Part shown: positions 31,649-43,507 of the stretch, in pieces
How the letters are laid out: each line of letters begins with the position of its first letter
How positions within the stretch are numbered: position 1 is the stretch's first letter
Assembly (NCBI GenBank): GCA_907165275.2
Contig: OU015650.1
Span: forward strand, 14,538,001-14,602,000
DNA length: 64,000 nucleotides
Source of the DNA: Zygaena filipendulae
Lineage: Eukaryota; Arthropoda; Insecta; Lepidoptera; Zygaenidae
Direction: 5' to 3'
The notes under the pieces: model-generated
Told to the model about the DNA's origin: nothing
Seen by the model: the letters and a program-made list of their open reading frames with translations, nothing else
The model's database searches: none
Program-made: the position numbers and the translations under genes

Positions 31649-32045
31649 TTATACCATATACCATATGAATCCTATTAATCGTTCTAATATTAAAAATGTG
31701 AAAGTTTGTATGTCAGGATGTTAGTTACTCGAACACACTATGTTTGATGTATTTTAGAGTTTTTTTTAGCGAACTTATTTACTACCTTAATATTTTGCCA
31801 TCGTCTATTTCGCAGTGAACTAGGTATCGCTACATTTACAAAGTCCGCTCCATGCACGTCACTTTCGTTGCCTGGGTAACTTCCGGTGCTTGCTAAACTA
31901 AAATACATAACGTGCTTTATGTAGGTACAAATTATTATTATTTTTTTAATTAATACGCCGGTTCCTTTGCGAATCTTCGGTCATATTTGTAGGTGATTGA
32001 TTTCGAGATTTATAACCTGTAATATAAGTAACATAACCTATAAAT
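31649..32045. other. Non-coding with a short Helitron-like 5' fragment
   Basis: 31670-31735 resembles the family head (tcctattaatcgttctaatattaaaaatgtgaaag). The rest shows nothing recognisable. Confidence 0.4.
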
Positions 32046-32285
32046 GGACATAGATAAGCAATAGTGTGTTAACCCACACTGGAGAAATTTTGAGTAAATC
32101 GTGTTTTAAAAGTACCTAGTAGCGCCATTTTGTGTTAACATTTTTTATGTTCAATATTTAGTTACATATTTAAGCAATGTAATAAGGTAAACACACAATT
32201 TAAAAACGTTTCCTAACTCTCAATAAATCGTTCTGAATCAATAACTTAATTTTGTGGATTAACATGTTATTGCTTATCTGCGTCC
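32046..32285 (+). mobile_element. 4-bp-TSD MITE, copy
   Basis: GGACATAGATAAGCAATA ... ATTGCTTATCTGCGTCC, 240 bp, with inverted termini of about 30 nt. The flanking 4 bp no longer match. Confidence 0.75.
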
Positions 32286-32924
32286 CTTTGTAGGTGATTG
32301 ATTTCGAGATTTATTACCTGTAATACAAGTAACATAACCTAAATGAGGATAATCTGCTATTTTATTGAGTCAGCTCGCAATAAGTAGATAAAGTCGTAAC
32401 TCACAGTTACCCCGCTAAATGAGGTCGGGCTTAAATGATCCCACTCTCTCTTTTTACCTGTGATACTTATCCAAAGATTGAGCGGGCGATTCATCAACAG
32501 GAGGAGTGCTTTCGCTGCTGTGTACTCGGCGTGAGATGGCCGTTTTTATTCGACTGCCCGTGATCCCTAACGACATAGTTAACTTGAACACAAATGGAGA
32601 GGTTCGTCCAAGGTTTTATGAAGTTTTTATTTCACTTGCGAAGAGGAATGTTTCCTTTCGTTTCAAAATATATTGTGATTGGTTTTTCAGTCACTTCACG
32701 CTCCGAGCCGACAGCGCTGAACTGCCAAAGCTGTAAGTGAGCTGACCACTTAACTATCGAAATTGGTCAAGCCGTTCACGCGTGATGCCGTGATCAAAGG
32801 AAATGGGGATTCATTTTTATATGTACATATAAGTAGGTATATAGATTATAGGTATAGATTGAGCAACTTACGAACAACCTACGCATTAAATGTCCAAGAT
32901 AGATACTAAATTCAATTTAATAAT
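32286..32924. other. Non-coding; short open frame only
   Basis: A 76-codon plus-strand frame at 32506-32736 has no domain or codon signature that I recognise. Nothing else stands out. Confidence 0.35.
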
Positions 32925-32970
32925 AACTAGCTTGACCCCCGCGGTTTCACCCGCGGGGGTCAAGCTAGTT
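32925..32970. repeat. Perfect 46-bp hairpin at a Helitron-like end
   Basis: Two perfect 20-nt arms (AACTAGCTTGACCCCCGCGG) around a 6-nt loop, tttcac. The right arm is an inverted duplicate of the repeat's own terminus. Confidence 0.9.
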
Positions 32971-33425
32971 CCCGCGAGAATCCCGGGATATAAAGTACGC
33001 TATGACACTCAGGATTACTGTAGCTTTCTATAAGTGCAAGAATTTTCAAAATCGGTTTAGTAAATCCAGAGATCACCCCCTACAACCTCACAAACTCACA
33101 ATCCCGAAGTTCCCGCGGTAATTCCAGGATAAAAAATATCTTATGTCACTCAGAATCACTGTAGCTTCTTATAAGTGAAAGAATTTTTAAAATCGGTTCA
33201 GTAGATCCAGATATTCCCCCCTACAATCTCACAAACACACGAACTCACGAACTCTGGAATTCCCGCAGGAATTACAGGATAAAAAGTACCCTATGACACT
33301 CAGGATCACTGTAGCTTCCTATAAGTGTAAGAATTTTCAAAATCGGTTTAGTAAATCCAGATATTACCCCCCCTACAACGTCACAAACTCACAAACTTTT
33401 GCTCTTTATAATATTAGTACAGATG
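32971..33425 (-). repeat. Helitron-like variant with three tandem units
   Basis: Three repeats of about 145 bp, each with ttcccgcg..., cactcaggatcactgtagct, ttcaaaatcggttcagta and acgtcacaaactcac, followed by gctctttataatattag, the 5' end on the minus strand. Related to 37994-38495. Confidence 0.75.
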
Positions 33426-34510
33426 AACACAATATAGCTAAATTAATATAACAATAAACTCAAACTAAACTTTACCTAGCCTAAAATAAAGCTAAAATAT
33501 ATTATTAAAAGGAGTCCCTTTAGGTAAGGTACTAAATTACCTTCATTAAGATTGAGATATTAACTAAATTGAGTATCCAAGATAATCTACACAGAAACAT
33601 CAAAAGTAAACAAACTTGAGATATGCGTAGAATCTTTAGTTCATTTTCGGCTGAGTGGTACAGTTCTTTATGCCGTAGGTTTGAGTACAATTTTGTGTTT
33701 ATTCAATGAAAAGGAGATTGGGCATTAATATATTATGAGCGCCGTCCCATCCCAACCCTTTATGTGGCTGACTTATTTTATGGTTATCATATAATACCAG
33801 AGTATGAAGTTTTAAAATATTTGGGATGAAATCGACCACAAGTCATACAAAAAATATATTAGTTTGAAAAAAAAATCACGCAGAAGTTACAGTTAATTAC
33901 ATATGAACTATGATATTCTTTATAAATTACCTACGTATCTTGACGAAAATTGCTAAAAAATATATTTTTCTATGCCCAGTAATTTCTTCCCTACACGAAA
34001 TTCAGTTTTGCTGTGATATAAAAAAAAATATTAACTTTTTAAGCTCTTTAAAATGGCATATCACGAAATGTTAACACTTGGGACAGACCTGCCCATTGTC
34101 CTTTAAAACAATTACCTACATAGTGTGGATGCCACTTTTTTAATCCGATTTTTTATGTGAAGCTGTGTTCATCTGGGTTACAAAATATTCTGTATCAATG
34201 GTATAAACTATAAAGCGACAGTTTTTCACAAAATGCATGAAATACTCGTCTCACTGGAGTCTGTACAAGGAACGTGACCTTTTCTAAAGAAAAATGCGAT
34301 AGGCTCAAAGCAACCAAATATAGGCAGAAAATACTCCATTAAGACACTATTGTAATCCAAGACGTCATTTTCATTCAATTTGTCTATACGTTTTCTAAAG
34401 TGTTCCTCACTTTATGCGTTACGTGGCCGGTATAAAATATGGCGAGATGGCTGTGGTGGCAAACAGTACCATCGCTGATGGAAGACGTGCCTCGAATGGA
34501 GCCTGTGCCT
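33426..34510. other. Non-coding stretch
   Basis: AT-rich, no gene or clear repeat termini. 33626-33780 is somewhat GC-richer but has no open frame of note. Confidence 0.4.
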
Positions 34511-34560
34511 TTTTAACCGACTTCCAAAAAGGAGGAGGTTCTATGTTCGATTGTATGTAT

Positions 34561-34596
<36 letters not shown>

Positions 34597-35270
34597 ATGT
34601 TCACCGATTACTCGAAGACGGTTGGACCAATTTGGAAAATTCTTTTTTTGTTTGAAAGGGTTTACTCCCAATTAGGTCCCATTGCCACCAAGTTGGGATC
34701 TGATGATGGGATCTTGGAGAAATCGAGGGAACTCTTCAAAAATTATAGGCACACCTATAGCGATTTGGGTATTTTTTATAGTAAATCGTTCATTTGCTGA
34801 TGAAAAGCAAAATTTGAAGAAGTGGAACTGATGATGAAGACCACGGATGGTCATCAGAACTACTTAACAATAATACCTATTTCATGGGTTCCGATTGGAG
34901 CGATTTCAAAAATTGTTTTTTTGTTTGAAAGGGGATACTCCCAAATCGATTCCATTGTCACCAAATTGAGATCTGATGATGGGATCTTGGAGTAAACGAG
35001 GGAACTCTTCAAAAATTATAGGTACACCTATAGCGATTTTTGTATTTTTTATAGTAACTCGTTTATTTGCTTTCGGATACTAAAATTTGAAGAAGTTGAA
35101 CTGATGATGAAAACCACAGATGGTCATCGGAACTACTCAATAATAGGTATTTCACGGGTTCTAAATCGTTAACTTTGATATGGTTTCTAAACAATTTATG
35201 CCCGTCACAATGTATATGGTGAAGTGGAACTGATGGTGATGCACTAGGAGAACTCCTCAACAATTAACGT
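34511..35270 (+). repeat. Interspersed repeat with duplicated ~260-bp unit
   Basis: Begins ttaaccgacttccaaaaagg, then a 28-30 nt poly-T (34563-34592). The block ttctttttttgtttgaaagg ... gatggtcat occurs at 34640-34858 and again at 34911-35130, about 85% similar by eye. Probably a non-LTR 3' region or large SINE. Non-coding. Confidence 0.6.
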
Positions 35271-35379
35271 CCCTGCGTCGGGAAAAGTTATATTTTGTAA
35301 AAGGTGATGAGCAGTTGACATTAGGCTATTGTAACTTAGAGAAATTACCAACTAAGTCACTTAAAAGCGAAAAATAAAC

Positions 35380-35806
35380 AAAAATTTTTAACAAAAAAAT
35401 TAAAACCGACTTCCAAAAACACAAAACTGAAAAGCTAAAAATAAAATGCTAAAATTAACAAAATACCGATTTAATCCAAAAGATAAAAACACACGTAATA
35501 TTATTATTGGTTTGTGCTACCACTGATCGGTATGAAGTCGGTGACAAGCCAAATATGGAGGGGGTAGATGGGCTAAGTCGACTCCCGCCACCAGCTCTTC
35601 GTGAGCAGAACAACCTAAGTGGGCAGAAACCAGCGGGCTTGTCACCAAATTCAAACCGATCAGTGGTAGCACAAACCAATAATAATATTACGTGTGTTTT
35701 TATCTTTTGGATTAAATCGGTATTTTGTTAATTTTAGCATTTTATTTTTAGCTTTTCAGTTTTGTGTTTTTGGAAGTCGGTTTTAATTTTTTTGTTAAAA
35801 ATTTTT
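35380..35806. mobile_element. 427-bp fold-back element
   Basis: Arms 35380-35550 and 35636-35806, 171 nt each, complementary with only a few mismatches near the centre, around an 85-nt spacer. Arm sequence includes aaaaccgacttccaaaaac. The spacer is GC-richer (ggagggggtagatgggc). Mirror-image open frames on both strands are a by-product of the symmetry. No transposase. Confidence 0.9.
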
Positions 35807-37462
35807 AATATACCTTAACCTCATGACAATTCCAGAATGAAAAGATGTTTAGAACTTGCTCCGCTGTCTATAGAATTAATACGATGTCGATTGGATTGGC
35901 GCAAATTCTCCGCGCCGCTTTTCGTGAACCGATTGCATGAACCAATGTTTATAACTTTATATACATAGCACGCACAACAACAAACAGACAGACAAAAAGA
36001 AATAGGTCCTACTATGATATATTAGTAAGAGATGTCTGATTTATACTATGGGAATTTAATTTTTTTATTTTTTCCTTTTATTCTGGATAACAACAGCAAT
36101 AAGTAGATATAGGTACATAAATCTTGTTTTGTAAAGAGGAAAACTTTGTGATTATTATTTCACTGATAGCAAGCTCCAATATACGTATTTCGGACATTGA
36201 GTGAAATATCGGTGCTCGAAATCACGACCTCCAGCCAACATTGCATGTTTATCGAAAGCTGACGCCATGCGACCACTAATACTTACCTCCAAATGAATCA
36301 CTTGCGGCAGCAAAATGCTGTGAAGATTCTTGTGAACGTGCATTTTGGCAGTCAATCGAGAGCGATAGAGGAAGTCCCTTCTCCCAGGAGAACAACCGCA
36401 CGTCGGGACTCCCGTTCGCTATATGTATTTTTATGGCAAAAAGAACGACGCAATCGGATTGCTAACAATCGATAAGACGATAGTAGATAATAATAATAAT
36501 TAATTTATTGAACAACCATATAAAAATACACAAAATAATTATGTGCCTTTTAGATAAAAAATCATTTTTTTTATTTATGTGGGAGATTAGAAATAAATCG
36601 TTGTAGAAAACCAGGTGGAACAGCTAGTCCTTTCCTAACTACCACTAGTGATAAAATTTGTTTGTTTATTTGTAGCTCGTGAACTACTGAACCAATTAAA
36701 AGGCTCTACATGAGTCTCTTTGCAGAACCAGTTCTTTGCTATGGATAAACAAAATGACTGCTGACAGGCATCTGAATTGGAGCAAGAAACGTTTGCACAT
36801 TCCATCCGACAACAGATTGTAGATTGCAGAAATTATCTTCGCTTTGCAACTTATAAAAAAAAACGTAAATTCTTAGAGTAGCTGTGAACTTTTACCGTTC
36901 CCCAAATGGACTTTTGTACCATCACAACCAAGGTATACCTACCTGAAAACTTTATCATAAAAGCATATTTTGCCATTGACGCAACTGTAATCAATTTTTA
37001 TTCCCACGTGCCCAAAAAAGTTCCACTCGGAAAATTCTGAGCAATTCGGCCACTATAAGAAACTACACTACTAGTTCGTTCTATCAGTTTGCTAGTGTTG
37101 TGCGGGTAGGCGTCTAAAGTGTCACTGAGCTATGTCTGTTAAGTTTTCCCAAGTTTTATTATGCCCAAGATGCATCACATATACCTATCCCTGAGAGAAA
37201 AATACGGGCTTGTTCAGCAAAGTTCGCGACCGAAAAGTTCCCCACCGAAGATTGGCCATCAGTATTTCTGCTACCGGTGTTCGGTTGGGCGCCATATTTG
37301 GTCAGTACACTCTCTCGTAGTTTGCACATTATTGACACCATGCAGGGTCGGTCACTGTGCCTGCTGGTTGCTGATATTATGTCGCCAACAGAACCTTCGG
37401 GCAACGAAGGGCGACCGAAACCTCTTCGGTCTGATTGATTTCTCTCCATACATCAATAGGTA
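35807..37462. other. Non-coding stretch
   Basis: No recognised gene. Overlapping opposite-strand frames of about 100 codons at 37159-37463 have no domain. The GC content of 37160-37450 is higher than the surroundings, so a decayed exon or repeat is possible. Confidence 0.4.
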
Positions 37463-37640
37463 ACTAGCTGGCGTTCGAGGTTTTACCCGCGTAAGTAATT
37501 CCACAATCTTCGCGGCCTGCGGGCATATCTATATGCCCTTTGCCTATGCCACTAAAGTTTCATCATAATCAATTCAATGGTTCAAGACCGCATATAGGTT
37601 TCACATATATACAAACATTCATTTTTATTTAAATGGACCG
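37463..37640 (-). repeat. Helitron-like variant (as at 30631)
   Basis: CTAGCTGGCGTTCGAGGTTT at the 3' end and aagtttcatcataatca in the body, the same variant as 30631-30785. Confidence 0.6.
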
Positions 37641-37993
37641 ATTCCTTTTTTAACTATGGAAGAATTTGAAAAAGTAACCATAGATCATTCAGCTATTTGA
37701 AGAAATTCTATTAGAAGAGATAAAAGTAAAACCTCAAACTACTAATTACTTTAATACTACGATATTCTTTGATGTTGAGATACTTTGATTCTCTATGATG
37801 TACTGTAATAAGATTCCGATAAGATTCCACCAATTTATTAAGAATGACCGTAGATAAGAGTACCTATAATATTATATTCTGTTAAATCTTGTTTATGATG
37901 ACTAAACAATTAAAACACTTTTCTTTATCCATATTCCAGTCTGCTGAAAACCTCTTTAATCACTGGCCACTTAATAAAAAGAAATAGAGCTCA

Positions 37994-38495
37994 GCTCTGG
38001 TTTTATTTTCTACTAGCTGACCCCCGCGGTTTCACCCGCGGTAATTTCGGAGTACTCGCGGGAATTCCGGGATAAAAAGTACCCTATGTCACTCAGGATC
38101 GTTTTAGCTTCCTATAAGTGAAAGAATTTTCAAAATCGGTTCAGTAGATCCAGAGATTATAACGTCACTAACTCCGGAGTTACCAAGGGAATTCCAGGAT
38201 AAAAGGTACCTTGTATCACTCTGGACCACTGTAGCTTCCTATAAGTGAAAGAATTTTCAAAATCAGCTCAGCAGATCTAGAGATAGTGGTTCCCCTGTGG
38301 TTTTACTTGCGGGCAATCCGGAGTCCCCGCGGGGATTCCGGAATAAAAAGTACCCTATGACACTCAGCATCACTGCAGCTTCCTATAAGTGAAATAATTT
38401 TCAAAATCGGTTCAGTAGATCCAGAGATTACCCCCTACAACGTCACAAACTCTCAAACCCACAAACTTTTGCTCTTTATATTATTAGTGTAGACG
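37994..38495 (-). repeat. Helitron-like variant with three tandem units
   Basis: CTAGCTGACCCCCGCGGTTT terminus, three units of about 140-150 bp (cactcaggatc...agcttcctataagtgaaa), and a gctctttatattattagtg end. The minus-strand 5' head is at the right. Confidence 0.8.
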
Positions 38496-39729
38496 TATTT
38501 ATAGATTATTGCCGTTATCCCGGATTGTCCGGTATAAAATGTTACTTAGCTTTAAGTAAACTTTTATTTGGGGCAAAGGACTGGGCAAATTAGGTACTAT
38601 TTTTGTGGCATGAGAAGGTGACCTGTTCCCCCAGGGCCCGCACCACGAGGTCTGTGCTACGATTTACTTTCTAACTCCAAAAAGCATCTAACTACAAAGT
38701 CCCACTTGGGTGAGTAATCGCCCCGAAAACTACAGTCAGCGACGGATTTATCAGTGCTCGCCAGATATTCGTAAATGTTATGTTATGTTAATGTTACTAT
38801 CGTTTTCGCACACTCCCTTGTTCCCATCGCTACTGAAGTAGGTACCTACTGAGCGAAAACTGGATCAACGCCGAAGTCATTATGCGTTGGGTTTTCATTC
38901 TACAGAGTAGCAAGAACAGTGATTGTATAGGTACTATAGAAAGTGTATTTTTAAACGAGTAACAAAAGGTGAAGCTTTCTATAGTTTATGCTCACATATT
39001 GTTATTTATTTATTTATTATTTATTTAAACTTTATGCACATCATGGTACAAAAGGCGGACTTAATGCCACAGTGGCATTCTCTGCCAGTCAACCTTCAGG
39101 TAGTACAGAGAGCTCTATATATTTAGCGATATATATTTAGATAAAAACTCACATAGATATAGATACCCACATACATACATGCATACATACACACACACAT
39201 ACACATACATCATACATACATATATACATACATACATAGGTACATACATACATACATATATACACATTATTATGTAGGTAACTAATTTAAAAAAAACTGA
39301 TAAATTAAAGAGGACCTTCCAAGAACACGGGTTAAGGCTGGTGAATGATTATAACTAAGTACCTACATCTGATTTATCATAGAAGTAGGTATGTACTGTA
39401 TAGTATAGTATGTATAGTATAGTATGTATGTATAGTATAGTCTCAGAAGAATATGCTTTAGTTATTCTTCTGAGTGTATAGTATAATATTATCTGTGGTA
39501 ATGACAAAAGAAAAGGGCGTCAATAACTTTAGGAAATTATTCCGTCAGCGAGTCGGTATTTAGCCTACGTGCTTAATTTTCATGATTTTTTCATGGTTAA
39601 TCAACTTCGGCTAAGGTATACGAGACTAGAATCGAAAACCATATACTATCCGTTGACTTATCATCCTGTAATAAGTGCCTAACTGCTAACCACAGAATGA
39701 TAAAATGGAATATCAGGTACCTAAATCTT
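38496..39729. repeat. Non-coding with LINE tail and microsatellites
   Basis: 39001-39120 on the minus strand looks like a non-LTR 3' end with an (AAATA)n tail. 39165-39265 is a (CATA)n-rich microsatellite and 39395-39440 is (TATAG)n-like. The rest is unassigned. Confidence 0.5.
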
Positions 39730-40050
39730 AATGTTGACTAATTTTTATTTTTTAGTCCGTCTTGTAGGTTATTTAAAAATATTGGACACTTATTTTTTTC
39801 TTTTTTGACGTAATCAAAAATAACGGCGATATATTGAGTTGAAATTTTGCGTGACGTCACTATTCTGACAGTTTGTATGGCGGTTTTATCGGTTAGTGAC
39901 GTCACGACTCCCTCACTCTAAACTTTAATGCGCTTGATCTCTGTATATTTTAATTTATTTGAAAAAGCAAAAAATACGTGTCCGTTGTTTTTTTATTTTC
40001 TGACGGACTAATTAGAATTTTAATTTTCAAAAGTATTCCACATCCCAATT
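39730..40050 (+). mobile_element. CRE-bearing MITE, copy 2
   Basis: Left end atgttgactaatttttatt, right end aaaagtattccacatccc, two central TGACGTCA sites. Highly similar to copy 1. Confidence 0.8.
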
Positions 40051-40156
40051 GAGAGATTTATTTCAGAAAATCGTACACTTTTAAACCAAAATACATAATT
40101 TAAAGTGATCAGTTATAAAACGTAAATAAATTATTGGCAGCGGGTAAAAAAACTTA

Positions 40157-40657
40157 TGGCCGCACTCAGAGACGTTTAAATGATAACTTAATTTTAAGTA
40201 AAGATTTTTAAAACAAAATTTGCTACTTTTTTTTAGTCAGCCGTGTAGAATAATAAAAAATATTGGATATGTATTTTTTTTTTACGTAAGTACCTAATAA
40301 AAAAAAACGGCGTTAGGTACATTGACTTGAAATTTCGCGTGACGTCACAACCCGGTGCAGTTTGTACGGGGCTCATACCGAAAAATGACGTCACTAGTCC
40401 CCCACCCTAAACTAAGAAAAAAATACGTATCTAGGTATTATTTTTTTATTTTCTAACTGACGAACTACTTAGAATTTGGATTTTCATACCCCGGAAAGTA
40501 ACCAATTGCCGAAATCCGAGATGTTGATTAAATCAATATTAATTGGCATATTTAGTTAAATGCCAATTAACATTCATCTAATGAGCATCTTTGATGGCGG
40601 CAATTTTGTTACCCACTTAAAATTAAGTAATCATTAAAACGACTCTGAGTGCGGCCG
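40157..40657. mobile_element. Harbinger-like MITE interrupted by a CRE-bearing MITE
   Basis: TTA|tggccgcactcagag at the left and ctgagtgcggccg|TTA at the right. The centre (about 40225-40500) is a divergent CRE-bearing MITE with agtcagccgtgtag, two TGACGTCA sites and actgacgaacta. The order of insertion is clear. Confidence 0.75.
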
Positions 40658-40693
40658 TTAGCCATATACAGCCGCATCCAATGTGCGACAATT

Positions 40694-40930
40694 GGACGCA
40701 GATAAGCAATAACATGTTAACCCACAAAATTAAGTTATTGTTTCAGAACGATTTATTGAGAGTTAGAGAACGTTTTTTAATTATGTGTTTACCTTATTAC
40801 ATTGCTTAAATATTTAACTAAATATTGAACATAAAAAAATGTTGATACAAAATGGCGCTCCTACTTTTAAAACACGATTTACTCAAAATATCTCCAGCGT
40901 GGGTTAACACACTATTGCTTATCTATGTCC
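40694..40930 (-). mobile_element. 4-bp-TSD MITE, copy with AATT duplication
   Basis: 237 bp, ggacgcagataagcaata ... ttgcttatctatgtcc, flanked by AATT at 40690-40693 and 40931-40934. Confidence 0.85.
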
Positions 40931-41766
40931 AATTATAGTATTGGCTTGGGTTAAACCCGTTAAAAGGCCGTAAAGGGCTAACTTTTATCGGCTTGATTGC
41001 CCACGATAGATGATATTCCACGATCCATATTGAAACTGTAAGGATAATTTAACTAGCACCGTTTACTTAACCTTGAAGACACGAAGTAGAAACTACCGAC
41101 CCTTCTCTAGTCGACTGTACCAACAAATGAAACATAAACAAAGAAAGGGATGAAAACTTCTTAGTTTGCGATACAGCTGTTTGTGAACTAATTACGAAGA
41201 GCTATAAGGGTTGCTTCTTTAGGTATTTGCGCTGTTTTATTTGTCTTTTTAAATCTTTACACCTAAACTTTGTTCTTTATTTACTTTACAGCGTTGAGTG
41301 TTTGCGAAAAATATGAATGAGAAATTTTATAGCAGGAATTGCGTTGAGGGGTTTTTTTTAACAAGTATACAAATAAATTATCGACAGTTAAGTTAGATAA
41401 ACTCAAACATAATACTATAAGCTGTCTCCCGAGGTTACACCCGCGGTAATGTCGGAGTTCCCGCGGAGATTCTAGGGTAAAATATACGTATAAACATTTT
41501 GGAAGAATCACTCCATCTATTGGCGGAAACCGCATGAAAATCCGTGGCGTAGTTTTAAAGATCTAAGCATATTACATAGGGACAGACAGACAGCGGGAAG
41601 CGACTTTGTTTTATACCTACTATATGTAGTGAAGAAATAATTCTCGAAATCCGTAATTAAATTCTTGGCTATGAAAACTTATTAACTCTGTATTTAATTA
41701 AAGATATTTTTGTACGTGCAATACGCTAAACTGTATGGACAAATTTAATTAAATTTCGCAGGTTAA
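40931..41766. repeat. Non-coding; Helitron-like relic at 41423-41625
   Basis: 41423-41625 has a degraded terminus (agctgtctcccgaggttaca) and body (cggaaaccgcatgaaaatccg) of a related repeat. The rest is featureless. Confidence 0.45.
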
Positions 41767-42003
41767 CGGCCGCACTCAGAGTCGACTTTAATGATTACTT
41801 AGTTAAGTATAGATTTTTAAGACAAAACTGCCGCAATCAGAGACGCTCAGTAAATTAATTTTAATTGGCATTTAATGAGATGTAACTTAATTAGTTAAAT
41901 GCCAATTAACATTAATTTATTAAACTTGTCTGATTGCGGCAGTTTTGTTTTAAAAATCTATACTTAACTAAGTAATCATTAAAGTCGACTCTGAGTGCGG
42001 CGG
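41767..42003. mobile_element. Palindromic Harbinger-like MITE, TAA duplication
   Basis: 237 bp, cggccgcactcagagtcgac ... gtcgactctgagtgcggcgg, flanked by TAA (41764-41766, 42004-42006). Nearly the whole length is self-complementary. The 3-bp TWA duplication fits PIF/Harbinger. Confidence 0.85.
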
Positions 42004-42024
42004 TAAGTCACTTAATAGTAATTT

Positions 42025-42259
42025 GGACATAGATAAGCAATAGTGTGTTAACCCACACTGGAGAAATCTTGAGTAAATCGTGTTTTAAAACTATAGCACC
42101 ATTTTCTGTCATAATTTTTTATGTTCAATATTTAGTTACATACTTAAACAATTTAATAAGGTAGACACATAATTAAAAAACGTTCCTTAACTCTCAATAA
42201 ATCGTTCTGAATAGGTAACTTAATTTTGTGGGTTAACATGTTATTGCTTATCTGCGTCC
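42025..42259 (+). mobile_element. 4-bp-TSD MITE, copy with ATTT duplication
   Basis: 235 bp, GGACATAGATAAGCAATA ... TTATCTGCGTCC, flanked by ATTT at 42021-42024 and 42260-42263. Confidence 0.88.
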
Positions 42260-42263
42260 ATTT

Positions 42264-43507
42264 AATAGTTACCTCTTATAAGTAGCTTATTTCCTGGATC
42301 AACTTGTTATGATATTTGTATCCCGTACAAAGAAGAGTTTATGAGCAAAACCCAAAAACCCAATAAAAATATGCTTTTAACGGATGTTAAATTCTAATCT
42401 GAAGGAAGATTCGATCAGCCGGAGTTGGGCGGATTGATGACATAAGGGAGACCTTATCATCCGTCAAGTGAAATTGACCGGAAAGATCGCATCCTTTTGG
42501 GGAAAAAGTGGTCGACGTGAATAGATTGACCTCAAAAAGCAAAACCAAACTTTTTTATTTATTTTTATTTTTAGAAGAAGATTTTTTTATTAGTATCTAA
42601 AAACAACATTAAAATTCTTGAATATTATCATACATGGTGGCAACTTAATGTGTACCAGAGAACTGATTTTTTCCTGAAAATACATACTTAAGATAAATAA
42701 CTAATTAACGCCTAAATTCAGAACAAACACAAATGTTGATCACATAAATGTTAATCAAATAGGTACCTGAATGTGTACACTAACGTGGGGACTAAACAGA
42801 CAGACAGAAATACATAAATATCTTGATTTTTGATCTGGTTGCTATCAAAAGTAACGGAAAAAAACATTCAAAACTCACCAAAAAATAGTTGAAATTTATT
42901 AGTCTTCATGCTTTTTAATTTTACAGCAATTTCTGATAGCAAATAGCAAAACCACGAAATAGTTATTGCTCTACAAACTGGTACAGGATAGTGATATCGA
43001 ACTAGAATTATACAGCGATTATGAACTGTGAAATATAATATTTAACCAGCTAATACCTAGTAAATCTGAATCCACTGAAAATCAGCGTCGTGTTGCGGTC
43101 ATTATGGTACCTTGTTTTAAAATTACTTAAGTTTGTGTTCAATTTCGGTACCAAATAAACCTCTAGTCTATTCTATTTTATTTAATTCTATTCCTTTTTA
43201 TTCTAAATCGCAAATTGAAATTTAACATTTCGGAATAGAGTTCAAAATCCTCCGGCTCTTTTTGCCTTCCCGATCGCTCGTGACGTGCGATAATTAAGTT
43301 TGGATCGCTGTGACGTATTATCATATCATAGATCATAGATCCATGTATCATGTAAGCTCACGGTGTGCGCTCTTTTACCATCTATCAAAGTCGGATTGTT
43401 TCCGTCTCGAGTTGTTTACTTTATCTCTTACGTGGTTTGATATTCGGTGTAGTACGCACGTATATACTGTTAATAAGATCGCAGCCAAATAATATACATA
43501 TACATAC
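42264..43507. other. Non-coding stretch
   Basis: No gene, RNA or repeat terminus that I can support. Confidence 0.4.

Noticed and set aside
35455..35731. Two 74-codon proteins on opposite strands with the same start and end sequence
   Set aside because: A mirror effect of the fold-back palindrome, not genes.
37159..37463. Overlapping opposite-strand frames of about 100 codons
   Set aside because: No domain, no splice or promoter signals, and both strands equally open.
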